64,000 nucleotides of DNA, from assembly GCF_044377035.1 (NCBI RefSeq), contig NZ_JBILJW010000010.1, positions 69,844 to 133,843 of the forward strand, given 5' to 3'. The notes beneath the pieces are model-generated. The model was not told where the DNA came from. It did no database searches and worked only from the letters and a program-made list of their open reading frames with translations. Position 1 is the first letter of the stretch. Each line of letters begins with the position of its first letter. This stretch comes from Silanimonas sp044377035 (GTDB lineage Bacteria; Pseudomonadota; Gammaproteobacteria; Xanthomonadales; Xanthomonadaceae). Of this stretch, positions 31,830 to 44,000 are shown in pieces. The position numbers were made by a program, and so were the translations under genes.

Positions 31830-33938
31830 ATGCCCGTCGTCCGTCCTGTCGCTCTCGCCCTTGCTGCGCTGTTCTCCGCGGCGGGAGTTTCCGCGCAGTC
31901 GACCACGCCGACGCCGGAGATCGCCGGCTTCATCGTCACGTACGCGCCCGGCACGGCGGAGGCCGCCAACGCGAACATCGCGGCGCGGCGCCTCTCCGAC
32001 GCCAGCCGCCAGGTGGCGCGCTCCGGCCTGATGGCCAAGCGGGGCCCTTCGGCCGGCCTCGGCTACCAGCGCCGGCTTTCCGTGGGTGGCGATGTGCTGC
32101 GGGCCACGCGCTTGCTGGCCCTCGACGAAGCCGCGGCTGCGCGCGCCGCACTCGCGGCCCAGCCGGGCGTTGCGCGGGTCGAGTACGACTACGTGCTGCA
32201 GGCCAACCTGCGGCCGAACGACACCCGCTACGCCGAGCAGTGGGCGATGACCGATGCCGATGCCGGCCTGCGTGCTGAAGCCGCGTGGGATCTTTCGACG
32301 GGCAGTGGCGTCGTGATCGGCGTGCTCGACACGGGCTTTGCCCGCCACACGGACCTCGATGCCAATGTGGTGCCGGGCTACGACTTCATCACCAGCGTGA
32401 CCACCGCGGGCGACGGCAACGGCCGTGATGCGGACGCCAGCGATCCGGGCGATTTCGCCAACGGCCGCAATTCGAGCTGGCACGGTACGCACGTCGCCGG
32501 CATCGCCGCGGCACGTGGCAACAACGCCGCCGGCATCGCCGGCCTCGCCTTCAGCGCGAAGGTGATGCCGGTGCGCGTGCTGGGCCGCGGCGGCGGCACC
32601 ACCTCGGACATCGCCGACGCCATCGTCTGGGCCTCGGGCGGCGCCGTCGCCGGCGTGCCCACGCTCTCCGCCGCGAACGCGGCCGACGTGCTGAACCTCT
32701 CGTTGGGCGGCCCCGGCACCTGCACCAGCGCCCTGCAGTCGGCCATCGCCAGCGCGGCCTCGCGCGGCGTGCCGGTGGTGGTGGCGGCGGGCAACGATGC
32801 CCGCGACGCCGGCGCCTACACGCCCGCCAACTGCCCCGGCGTCATCACCGTGGCGGCGGTGGGCGCGAACAGTGCGCGCGCGTCGTTCTCGAACTTCGGC
32901 GCGGTGGTGGATGTCGCCGCGCCGGGCGTGTCGATCCTCTCGACGGCGAACGCCGGCACGCAGGTGCCGGGTGCGGAGAACTTCCTCGCCTACAGCGGCA
33001 CCTCGATGGCCGCGCCCTACGTCAGTGCGACGCTTGCCCTGGTGCAGGCGCGCCGCACGGCGCTGCGTCTCTCGCCGCTGACGGTGGCCGATCAGGAAGC
33101 CCTGCTGAAGCGCAGCACCTACGCCGCGGCCGCCGGCTGCAGCGGCTGCGGTGCCGGCCTGCTGAGCGCGCAGGCCGCCGTGCAGGCGGCGGGCGGCGCG
33201 AGCACGACGCCGACGACGCCCACCAACCCGACCACGCCGACGACCCCCACGACGCCGACGAACCCGACGACGCCGGGCACCACCTTCACCCAGACCTTCC
33301 TGAACCTGACGGCCAGCACCGGTACGCAGATGCGCACCAGCCTCAACGTGCCGGCCGGCGCGCGCGACCTGCGCATCGAGACCAGTGGGGGCATCGGCAA
33401 TGCCGACCTCTTCGTCGGCCAGGGCACCGCCCCGACGACGGCGCAGGCCACGTGCAAAGCCAACGCTGCCGGCAACGCGGGCCTGTGCGCCTTCGCCACG
33501 CCGGTGGCCGGCACCTACCACGTGCTGATCAACGCCACGGCGGCCTTCAGCGGCATGACGCTGAAGATCAGCTACGTGCAGGGCGGCAGCACCACCCCGG
33601 CGACCTTCGCGAACGAGACCGATGTCGCCATCCGCGACAACGCCACGGCCACCAGCGCGATCGCGGTGAGCGGCCGTGCCGCCACGCTGTCGGCACCGGT
33701 CACGATCAACTTCGCACTGAAGCACCCGGCTTCCGGCGAGCTGAAGGTGGAGCTGGTGATGCCCGACGGCCTCGTGGTGCTGCTGCACAACCGCGCTGGC
33801 GGTGCCACGCCGAACCTCGCGGGCCGCATCAGCCTGCAGGCGCCGGGCCGCGCCGCGAACGGCACGTGGACCTTGCGCGTCACCGACCAGGTGACGGGCA
33901 ACACCGGCCTGATCGACCGCTGGAGCCTCGCGTTCTGA
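31830..33938 (+). CDS. Secreted subtilisin-like serine protease (S8)
   Basis: 702 residues. Signal peptide (1-22, ending VSAQ), an I9-like propeptide (about 30-125), and an S8 domain with triad D167 (GVLDTGF), H218 (HGTHVAG) and S392 (GTSMAAPYV). A Thr/Pro linker of repeated TTPTTP/TNP units (about 455-480) leads to a bacterial pre-peptidase C-terminal domain and a final proprotein-convertase P domain (VTINFALKHPASGELKVEL to the end). GGAG stands eight bases before the ATG. Resembles the extracellular proteases of Lysobacter and Xanthomonas, probably type II secreted. Confidence 0.93.
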   Translation: MPVVRPVALALAALFSAAGVSAQSTTPTPEIAGFIVTYAPGTAEAANANIAARRLSDASRQVARSGLMAKRGPSAGLGYQRRLSVGGDVLRATRLLALDEAAAARAALAAQPGVARVEYDYVLQANLRPNDTRYAEQWAMTDADAGLRAEAAWDLSTGSGVVIGVLDTGFARHTDLDANVVPGYDFITSVTTAGDGNGRDADASDPGDFANGRNSSWHGTHVAGIAAARGNNAAGIAGLAFSAKVMPVRVLGRGGGTTSDIADAIVWASGGAVAGVPTLSAANAADVLNLSLGGPGTCTSALQSAIASAASRGVPVVVAAGNDARDAGAYTPANCPGVITVAAVGANSARASFSNFGAVVDVAAPGVSILSTANAGTQVPGAENFLAYSGTSMAAPYVSATLALVQARRTALRLSPLTVADQEALLKRSTYAAAAGCSGCGAGLLSAQAAVQAAGGASTTPTTPTNPTTPTTPTTPTNPTTPGTTFTQTFLNLTASTGTQMRTSLNVPAGARDLRIETSGGIGNADLFVGQGTAPTTAQATCKANAAGNAGLCAFATPVAGTYHVLINATAAFSGMTLKISYVQGGSTTPATFANETDVAIRDNATATSAIAVSGRAATLSAPVTINFALKHPASGELKVELVMPDGLVVLLHNRAGGATPNLAGRISLQAPGRAANGTWTLRVTDQVTGNTGLIDRWSLAF

Positions 33939-34007
33939 GGCCGCCCCGGCCCGTGGCTGAACGACGGGCGCAGGCATGACGAACGGCAGGGCGACGACGA
34001 CGGGGCC

Positions 34008-34028
34008 GTGAGGTGATGCTCACCTCAC
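34008..34028 (+). terminator. Hairpin between the protease and TPR genes
   Basis: Perfect 9-bp inverted repeat GTGAGGTGA/TCACCTCAC with a TGC loop, 26 bases before the next start. Could be the protease terminator or a leader element of the TPR gene; there is no T tract. Confidence 0.45.
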
Positions 34029-34053
34029 CGCCCTTGTCCCCCGGAGTGTCGTG

Positions 34054-35028
34054 ATGCGCCTCGCCCCCCTTGCCCTCGCCCTGTGCTTCGCCGGCTTCTC
34101 CGCGGCGGCCTTCGCGAACGCCGCCGACATCGAGTCCCTGTTGAAGGTCCGTGATCCCGGCGCGCTGGCGAAGGCGCAGGCCTTCGTCGAGACCAACGAG
34201 GCCAACGCCCGCGCCTGGGTGCTGTTGGCGCGCGCGCAGCTGCAGAAAGGCGAGGCCGACGAGGCCGTCGAAAGTGCTGAACAGGCGGTCGAACTGGCGC
34301 CGAACGATGCGCAGGCGCAGTTCTGGCTGGGCAATAGCCTGGGCGTGCGCATCAACGAGGTGAACATGCTGCGCAAGCTGACCATGGCGCCGTCCTTGCG
34401 CGACGCCTACGAGGCCGCCGTGCGCCTCGACGGCAACCTGCTCGACGCCCGCAGCAGGCTGATCCAGTACTACCTGTATCCGGCGGCACCCGGTGGCGGC
34501 GTGGAAAAGGCGCAGGCACAGGTCGTGGAGATCGCGAAGCGCAACCCGGTGCGAGGTCATCTTGCGGAAGCGACCATCCAACGCGCCCACTTCGAGGACA
34601 ACGCGGCGGCGATGCGTGCCATCGATGCCGCCATGGCTGCGGCGCCGGCGCTGGCCGCCGACGACATCGACACCCGCGTGATGTTGGGCAATAGCCTCGT
34701 CGCGCTCGAGCGTTATGCCGACGCCCACACCTTCTACAGTGCGTGGGCGGCCGCGCAGCCGCGACATGCCGCGCCGCACTACCACCTCGGCCGCCTCGCC
34801 GCGATCAGCGGCCAGTTCCTCGACGAGGGCAGCGCCGGGCTGAAACACTACCTCGACGGCGGCCTCACCCGCGGTGACAACGATCCGCGGGACACGGCCG
34901 CGTGGTGGCGCCTCGGCCAGATCCAGGCCAAGCAGGGCGACACGGCCGCCGCGCGCTCTTCGTTCCAGACCGCGTTGCGCCTCGATCCCGCCAACGCCGA
35001 AGCGAAGAAGGATCTCGAGGCGCTCTGA
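34054..35028 (+). CDS. Exported TPR-repeat protein
   Basis: 324 residues. Signal peptide (MRLAPLALALCFAGFSAAAFA) and about five TPR units, the clearest at residues 45-80 (AWVLLARAQLQKGEADEAVE) and at the C terminus (AWWRLGQIQAKQGDTAAARS). No enzymatic domain. A periplasmic protein-interaction role is likely; no specific partner can be named. The ATG at 34054 has GGAG at good distance; GTG at 34051 is the only nearby alternative. Confidence 0.8.
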   Translation: MRLAPLALALCFAGFSAAAFANAADIESLLKVRDPGALAKAQAFVETNEANARAWVLLARAQLQKGEADEAVESAEQAVELAPNDAQAQFWLGNSLGVRINEVNMLRKLTMAPSLRDAYEAAVRLDGNLLDARSRLIQYYLYPAAPGGGVEKAQAQVVEIAKRNPVRGHLAEATIQRAHFEDNAAAMRAIDAAMAAAPALAADDIDTRVMLGNSLVALERYADAHTFYSAWAAAQPRHAAPHYHLGRLAAISGQFLDEGSAGLKHYLDGGLTRGDNDPRDTAAWWRLGQIQAKQGDTAAARSSFQTALRLDPANAEAKKDLEAL

Positions 35029-35081
35029 GGAAGGTCGACGCCCGGGGCCGAGGCAGTCTTCCGGACTGAACGATTCGGCGT

Positions 35082-35109
35082 GGCCGGCTTGCGCCGGATC
35101 AAGCCGGCC
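35082..35109 (+). terminator. Perfect 10-bp hairpin upstream of clpB
   Basis: GGCCGGCTTG pairs with CAAGCCGGCC around an 8-base loop. Its last base is the first base of the candidate heat-shock -35 box CTTGAA. It can terminate the TPR gene and may also shield the clpB promoter from read-through. Confidence 0.6.
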
Positions 35110-35135
35110 TTGAATCACCTCTTCATCATCCGCAT
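35109..35135 (+). promoter_or_regulatory. Candidate sigma-32 heat-shock promoter of clpB
   Basis: CTTGAA (35109-35114), 15 bases, CCGCAT (35130-35135), close to the sigma-32 consensus CTTGAA-N13/14-CCCCAT and 55 bases before the clpB start. clpB is a sigma-32 gene in other proteobacteria. Confidence 0.5.
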
Positions 35136-35189
35136 CTGGAAGCTATCGCGGCCCGTTCCGTGGGCCGCCGCCCCTTTCGGAGACGACCC

Positions 35190-37772
<2,583 letters not shown>

Positions 37773-37790
37773 AGCGGACGCGCCGGCGGC

Positions 37791-39527
37791 CTAGCGCCCC
37801 GGCGCACTGATCGTGCGGTCGCCCGGTAGCGGCGCGCCTTCGCGCAGGTGCGCCAGCATCGCGTCGAGTGCGGCGTAGGCCTGCGGCATCAGGGGCACGT
37901 AGCGGGCGGCCAGCGCTGGGTTGCCGAGGAAGGCGTCGAAGTGTTGTGCGCGTTCGATGCGCCAGTAGACGAGGCGCGCGCCTTGCTTTCGGGCGAACGC
38001 GGCGTAGGGCGCGCTCGTCTCCCACTCCGGTACGAGGCCGTCGTCGAGGCCGTGCAGCAGCAGGATCGGCAGGCCCTCGCGAGGCGGCAGGGCGCGCGTG
38101 GCGGCGATGGCGTCGCGCACGGCGGGATCGTCCGTCGCCAGTTCGCGCAGACCGAGCAGACCCTCCAGACGCCCGTTGTCGCCGGGTGGATCGAGCAGCA
38201 CCACGCCATTGCCGGGCGGAATGCCGCTGCTGTCGCTCCACCACAGCGCGGCTTCGGCCGTCGAGGGCGGCACCGGCGCGCCCTGCGCGTCGCGCACGGC
38301 GTAGCGGTAGCCGAGCGGCATGGACTCGGCCGGCGTGCGCCGATAGGCCGAGGCGTAGCCTGACGCGACTGCGCGCCACAGATCGAACGCGACGCTCAAG
38401 CTGCCCGCGCGCATCGCCGCGTCGGTCCAGCCAGCCCTCTGCATCGCGGTCCACGCGTTCGTGGCCTGCGTGGCGACGTCATCGCCGTCGATTGCTCCGC
38501 GCGCGGCGAGCGCCGCGCAGCTTGCGGCGTAGGCGGGCGGAATCGCAGCGCCCGGCCGCAGCAGGGCATCGCCGTCGAAGTGCGGAGCGGCGAGCGCACA
38601 GGGCATCAGCAGCGCGGCGTGGGTCGCCACGTCGAACAGCGGGCGCGCGCCGTCGATGTGGATGTTGGGCGAGACGGCGACCACGCCATCGAGACGCGGT
38701 GCACCCTCGATGCCGCGTTCGCTGGCCGCTTCGTCACCGGCCGCGCGCAGCACTGCGCCTGCCCCGTTCGAGACGCCGGCGGCGATGACGATCAACGCAT
38801 CTGGGTCGATGCCCGTTTCGCGAACCAGTACCTCGCGACCGAACGCGGCGGCCTGAAGCACGTGGCGGCCCCAGTCGGCTTCCGGGTGGTCGCCGGAATG
38901 GGCGTGCGGCACGTGCACCGCATCGTCGCCGCTTCCGATCGGAACGCGCCGCCAGTCGGTGCCCGCGCCCTTGTCGGTGTAGGCGACGGCGCAGCCTTTC
39001 GGCAGGCCCCAACCGCCGGCCAGCGCGATGGCGCCATAGACGCCGCGCGAGCCGGAGGAGGCGGTGACGACCAGGCAGGGGCTCTCGCGGTCGAAGGTGT
39101 CGGGCACCTGCAGCAGCAGGCGATGCGGATGGGTCGCGCCCGGGGCAGTCGCGCTGCCGTGGAACTCTCGGCCCGGCACCGGCCGGAGATCACCGTAGGC
39201 CGTGCCGAGGCCGCCGGTGGAGCTCACGTCGGCGATGCCTCGCCAATTGGTCCAGAACGCGCGGCGACGCAGTTCGGCGAAGGTCGGTGCGTCCGCGTCC
39301 GCCAGCGGGGGGATGGGGCCGCGCAGGCCGTCGATGCCGAGGCCAGCGGTGAGCAGGTCGTCCCCGTCGCGATGGGTGCTCGTGGTCGGCACCGCCACGC
39401 TGTTCGCGATAGCCGGCGCCTCGGCCTGCGCCGCGCCAACGCCCAGCAAGGCCAGCAGCGCGAGCGTCATCGGCTGGATCGCGGCGAGGGCGCGCGGACG
39501 GAGTGGCGAGGGCGAATCGGCGTTCAT
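37791..39527 (-). CDS. Secreted 3-hydroxybutyrate oligomer hydrolase
   Basis: 578 residues. Signal peptide ending near GVGAAQA (residues 30-36), then an alpha/beta-hydrolase body of the 3HBOH family (EC 3.1.1.22). The likely nucleophile is S253 in GVSNGAG; the C-terminal LLLHGLDDGLVPEWE carries the acid and RAQHFDAFLG the catalytic His region. It cuts short D-3-hydroxybutyrate oligomers to monomer, here probably in the periplasm. An ATG 19 codons further in (39470) would give a shorter, more typical signal peptide. Divergent from the 3-hydroxybutyrate dehydrogenase gene, which uses the product. Confidence 0.88.
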   Translation of the reverse strand: MNADSPSPLRPRALAAIQPMTLALLALLGVGAAQAEAPAIANSVAVPTTSTHRDGDDLLTAGLGIDGLRGPIPPLADADAPTFAELRRRAFWTNWRGIADVSSTGGLGTAYGDLRPVPGREFHGSATAPGATHPHRLLLQVPDTFDRESPCLVVTASSGSRGVYGAIALAGGWGLPKGCAVAYTDKGAGTDWRRVPIGSGDDAVHVPHAHSGDHPEADWGRHVLQAAAFGREVLVRETGIDPDALIVIAAGVSNGAGAVLRAAGDEAASERGIEGAPRLDGVVAVSPNIHIDGARPLFDVATHAALLMPCALAAPHFDGDALLRPGAAIPPAYAASCAALAARGAIDGDDVATQATNAWTAMQRAGWTDAAMRAGSLSVAFDLWRAVASGYASAYRRTPAESMPLGYRYAVRDAQGAPVPPSTAEAALWWSDSSGIPPGNGVVLLDPPGDNGRLEGLLGLRELATDDPAVRDAIAATRALPPREGLPILLLHGLDDGLVPEWETSAPYAAFARKQGARLVYWRIERAQHFDAFLGNPALAARYVPLMPQAYAALDAMLAHLREGAPLPGDRTISAPGR

Positions 39528-39563
39528 CGCGGCAGTCTGAGGTCCGGGGTCGGCGTGGCCATC

Positions 39564-39577
39564 GTACTTTCGTCCAA
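39564..39577 (+). promoter_or_regulatory. Shared 14-bp motif GTACTTTCGTCCAA, site 1
   Basis: Lies in the 85-bp gap between two divergent genes, 36 bases from one start codon and 36 from the other. The sequence recurs with one difference at 47812-47825 in the other divergent gap of the same functional cluster. Candidate binding site of the LuxR-type regulator encoded at 40425; this is inference. Confidence 0.5.
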
Positions 39578-39612
39578 AGGCCGGCCGGCCGCGCGCGCGG
39601 CAAGCTGGCGCC

Positions 39613-40407
39613 ATGACTGATCGATTCCTCGAAGGCCGCATCGCGCTCGTCACCGGCGCCACCTCCGGCATCGGCCTCGCCGTCGCTGAAGCCCTGGGCG
39701 CCGCCGGCGCGCACGTGCACATCAATGGCCTCGGCAGCAGCGGGCAGATCGCGGCTGCGCTCGCCGCGGTCCGCATGGCCGGTGCGCCGTCCGCTTCGCA
39801 CCACGATGCCGACCTGCGCGACCCCGACGCCATCCGCGCGATGATGGCGGCCGTCGGCACCGTGGACGTGCTCGTCAACAACGCCGGCGTCCAGCACACC
39901 GCGTCGCTGGCCGAGATGCCCGACGAGCGCTGGGACGCGCTGATCGCCATCAACCTCAGCGCCTGCTTCCACACGATGAAGGCGGCGATGCCCGGCATGG
40001 CCGCACGCGGTTTCGGCCGCGTCATCAACATCGCCTCGGTGCACGGCCTGGTCGCGTCGGTGAACAAGGCGCCCTACGTCGCGGCGAAGCACGGCCTGAT
40101 CGGGCTGACTAAAGTGGCCGCGCTGGAGATGGCAGCGCAGGGTTCGCGCGCTTCGGGCGGCGTCACCGCCAACTGCGTGTGCCCGGGCTGGGTGGAAACG
40201 CCGCTGATCGAGCCGCAGATCGCCGCGCGGTCGGTGGACGGTGACCGCGAGGCCGGCGTCCGCGCCCTGCTGGCGGAGAAGCAGCCCAGCCTGCGCATGA
40301 CGCTGCCGGCGGAAATCGCCTCCCTGGTGCTGTGGCTCTGCCGCCGCGAAGCGCACAACCTCAACGGCGCGGCGCTCCCGGTGGATGGCGGGTGGACGGT
40401 GCAATGA
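39613..40407 (+). CDS. D-3-hydroxybutyrate dehydrogenase
   Basis: 264 residues, short-chain dehydrogenase. Cofactor loop TGATSGIG near residue 15, catalytic Ser in NIASVHG, Y155-x3-K159 (YVAAK), and the subfamily segment CPGWVETPLIEPQI, which marks 3-hydroxybutyrate dehydrogenases among SDRs. It oxidises D-3-hydroxybutyrate to acetoacetate with NAD+. The C-terminal GAALPVDGGWTVQ is normal. A response-regulator gene follows after 17 bases. Confidence 0.92.
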   Translation: MTDRFLEGRIALVTGATSGIGLAVAEALGAAGAHVHINGLGSSGQIAAALAAVRMAGAPSASHHDADLRDPDAIRAMMAAVGTVDVLVNNAGVQHTASLAEMPDERWDALIAINLSACFHTMKAAMPGMAARGFGRVINIASVHGLVASVNKAPYVAAKHGLIGLTKVAALEMAAQGSRASGGVTANCVCPGWVETPLIEPQIAARSVDGDREAGVRALLAEKQPSLRMTLPAEIASLVLWLCRREAHNLNGAALPVDGGWTVQ

Positions 40408-40424
40408 GCGGCTAAGCTGCCGCC

Positions 40425-41066
40425 ATGCACCATCTGCTGATCGTCGACGACCACCCGCTGTACCGGCTCGCCCTGCGGCAGACGCTGGCCGCCGGCCTGC
40501 CCGGGGCCCGCATCGACGAAGCGGGCGACCTCGCCGGGGCGCAGGGCCTGCTGGCCGAAGCCCCGGACACCGATCTCGTGCTGCTGGACCTCCAGTTGCC
40601 GGGTACGCACGGCCTGCTCGCCTTGGGTGAACTGCGTGCCGCGCATCCGGGCGTCGCGGTGGCGATCCTGTCCGGGCAGGACGATCCGGCCATCGTGCGC
40701 CGTGCGCTGGCCATGGGCGCCTGCGGTTACCTCACCAAGCACGCGGGCACCGAGGAACTGCATGCCGGCGTGCGTGCCCTCTTGGCCGGGGAGACCTGGA
40801 TGCCGGCGGCCTTGCGCGAGCTGCTGGCGCGCACGCCGCGCGACGGCGAGTCGGAATCGCTGGCCGGGCGTCTCGCGACCCTCTCGCCGCAGCAGTTGAA
40901 GGTGCTGCAGCGCGTCGCCGAGGGGCGCCTCAACAAGCAGATCGCCGACGAACTCGGCATCCAGGAGCGCACGGTGAAGGCGCATCTCACCGTCGTCTTC
41001 GAGAAGCTTGGCGTGCGCAATCGCACGCAGGCGGGCGTGCTGCTCAGCGGGCTGGCCGGGGAATAG
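40425..41066 (+). CDS. LuxR/NarL-type response regulator (CrbR-like)
   Basis: 213 residues. Receiver domain with acidic D8-D9 and phospho-acceptor D55 (LLDLQLPG), then a LuxR helix-turn-helix (LSPQQLKVLQRVAEGRLNKQ to the end). It is co-directional with the dehydrogenase and convergent, 7 bases away, with a CrbS-like hybrid kinase. In Vibrio and Pseudomonas the CrbS/CrbR pair controls acetyl-CoA synthetase and other two-carbon functions; the pairing suggests this is the cognate regulator. Confidence 0.9.
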   Translation: MHHLLIVDDHPLYRLALRQTLAAGLPGARIDEAGDLAGAQGLLAEAPDTDLVLLDLQLPGTHGLLALGELRAAHPGVAVAILSGQDDPAIVRRALAMGACGYLTKHAGTEELHAGVRALLAGETWMPAALRELLARTPRDGESESLAGRLATLSPQQLKVLQRVAEGRLNKQIADELGIQERTVKAHLTVVFEKLGVRNRTQAGVLLSGLAGE

Positions 41067-41073
41067 CGGCGAC

Positions 41074-44000
41074 TCAGGCGCGGGCCAAAGCGGCCAGCAG
41101 GGATTTCAGGCGCAGGGGTTTCAGTGGCTTCGTCAGTGGCGTGGCGCCTGCGGCAAGCACGGCCTGGCGCACAGCTTCGCCGTGGTCCGCGCTGACAACG
41201 ATCCCGATGCCGCGTGGATGGCGCAGCGACAGGGCCTGGTGCAAGGCATCGCCGGTCGCCCCGTCGTCCAAGTGGAAGTCCAGCACCCAGGCCTGTGGCG
41301 ACAGCGCAGCGGCAGCGCGCAGGGCCTCCTCGGGCGTGGTGGCGGTGCGCACCGTCGCGCCCCAGCTTTCGAGCCACTGGCGGGTGGCCTCGAGCACGAC
41401 GGTGTCGTTGTCGACCACGAGCACGCGAAGAGGCAGGTCCGCCGCGGCAGCGGCGGGAACCGGGGCCGTCGTCGCATGGGTGGATCGAGCGGCGACGCGT
41501 GCGACGGTGATCGAGAACACGCTGCCGCGCCCAGGCCGCGAGCGCAGCGCCAGCGGAGCATCGAGCAAGCGCGCGAGACGGTCGGCGATGGCGAGGCCGA
41601 GGCCAAGGCCCTGGCCGCCGCGCTGCAGGCGGCGGAACTCCTCGAACACGAGTCGCTGCTGCTCGGGTGCGATGCCAATGCCGCTGTCCCAGACTTCGAT
41701 CGCCAGGGCGTTCTTGCCGCGTCGACGCACGCCGATCACGAGGCCGCCGCGTGGTGTGTAACGCACCGCGTTGGCGAGGAAGTTCTGCAGCACGCGGCGC
41801 AGCAGCTGCGGGTCGCTGCGCACCCAGGCCGCGGTCGGTACGCAGCGCAGCGAGAGGCCTTTCGCTTCCGCCATGACGCCCGCTTCCCGCGCCAATCCGT
41901 CGAGCAGCGGCTGCAGCGGCAGGTCGACCGGCTGCGCCGCGAGGCCGCCGGCATCGAGCCGCGAGATATCGAGCAGGCCGCCGAGCAGGTCTTCCGCCGA
42001 CTCCAGCGCACCCGCGATCCGTGCGACCTGCGGTGCGACCCCCGCCTCGTCGCTTCGCCGCGCCAGCGCATCGGTGAACAGCCGCGCGGCGTGCAGCGGT
42101 TGCGTGAGGTCGTGGCTCACGGCGGCGAGGAAGCGCGTCTTGGCCTGGTTCGCGCGATCGGCTTCGGCCTTCGCCGCCACGAGTTCACGCGTGCGCTCCG
42201 CCACTCGGGCTTCCAGCGTTTCGGCATCGCGGCGCAGCGCATCTTCGCTGGCGCGGAACACCGTCACGTCGGTGAAGGTGGCGACGAAGCCGCCGCCGGG
42301 CATCGGTTCGCCACGGATCTCGATGACCGCGCCGCCGATGCGACGTTCGCTCAAGTAAGGCGTGCCGGCGCGCATGTGCGCGAGGCGTTGCTCGAGGCCG
42401 CGCGCGACGTCGATGTCGCCGGTGAGCCCGCGACGCAGGTTGTGCTCCACCAGCGCCGCGACGGGCAGCCCGACCTGCAGCAGGCCCTCGGGGTAGCCGA
42501 AGATCTCGCGATAGCGCCGGTTCCACACCACCAGACGCAGGTCGCGGTCGACGACGCTGATGCCCTGGCTCATGTGCTCGAGCGCCACCTCGAGCAGCTG
42601 CTGGTTGAAGCGCAGGCCTTGCGTGGCCTCGTCGACGAGTTCCGCCACCTGCTCCGGCGCCGGGCCGCTGGGCTGACGCAGCGCATCGAGCAGCAGGCGC
42701 GCGGAAGAGGCGCCCACGACGGCCGCGAGTTCGCGCTCCACGCGGGCCAACTGCGCCACGGGCAACAGACCGGTGGCGGGCGCATCGCGCAGCGCGGCGT
42801 CGAGGCGATCCGTGGCCAGGAAGCGCGAGGCCAGCCGCTTCACCGCCGCGACATCGAGCGGGCCGTCGCGACGGTCGTCGGCCGAGCCGCGCCAACTCGC
42901 CAGCAGCAGAGGCACGGCCGTGCCGACCAGCAGGCTGGCGGCCACGCCGCGGCTGAGCGGGCTCCAGTCGCCCAGACCGAACAGACCGGCCGGCGACAGC
43001 CACGCCCATCCGAAGGGCGCACTGTGCCGGTCGATGAGCGTGAAGCCCATCGGCTCGGCCACGCCGGGCAGCAGCACCCACGCCCAGACCAGGAAGCCCG
43101 CCACGAGACCGGCGATCACCGCCCAGGGCGGCGTCTGCGGCCGCCACAGGGCGAATCCGACGGCCGGTGCCAGCGTGCCGAGGCCCGAGAACGAGAGCGC
43201 GCCGAGGTCGGCGAGCGCGCCGTCGTCGCCCAGCACGCGGCTGTAGCCCCAGGCCAGCGCCAGCACCGCCGCGATAGCGAAGCGACGCTGGCGCAGTACC
43301 GCGCCGCGCAGGTCGCCGTCGCCGGCGCGCCAGCCGCCGCGCAGACGCAGCGGCGTGACCCAGTGGTTGCCGATCATCACGCTCAGCGTGAGTGTCGCGA
43401 GGATCAGCATGCCGGTCGCCGCGGACAGCCCGCCGAGGAACCCCAACAGGGCCATGCCGGGCGCACCGTCGGCCAATGGCAGGGCCAGCACGTAGAGATC
43501 GGCCGGCACGCCCATGGCGCCGAGCGTCGCTTCGCCCGCCATCGCCAGCGGCAGCACGGGAAGCGCGATCAGTACCAGGTACAGCGGGAACAGCCAGCGC
43601 GCGGTGCGCAGGTGGCCTTCGTCCCGCGCTTCGACGATGCCGACGTGGAACTGGTGCGGCAGCGTCAGCATCGCCAGCGCGCCGAGCAGCACTAGGGCGG
43701 GGAAGCCATCGGTGCCGCCTTCGACGACGGGCAGCGGCGTATCGGGCCAGCCGCCGGGCCGCATCAGAAGCCACAGTCCGAGGCCGAGCATCGCGGCGAG
43801 CTTCAGCAGCGATTCCGCCGCCATCGCCAGCACGAGGCCGCGGTTGTGCTCGACGGCCGAGGCACGGCGCGTGCCGAACAGCATGGCGAAGGCCCCGAGG
43901 GCGATCGCCACGTAGAGGGCGCTGTCCTGCTCCGGCGGCGCGGCGAGGTCGCTGCCGCGCGTCACGAGGCCATGGCTCATGGCTACGGCCTTCAGCTGCA

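Noticed and set aside
33205..33290. Thr-Pro repeats considered as a repeat array
   Set aside because: They are an in-frame linker between the protease domain and its C-terminal domains, common in secreted enzymes.
41008..43695. Long plus-strand frame inside the hybrid-kinase gene
   Set aside because: Shadow of the kinase gene; Arg/Gln/Ala-rich without domains, and it would overlap the response-regulator end.
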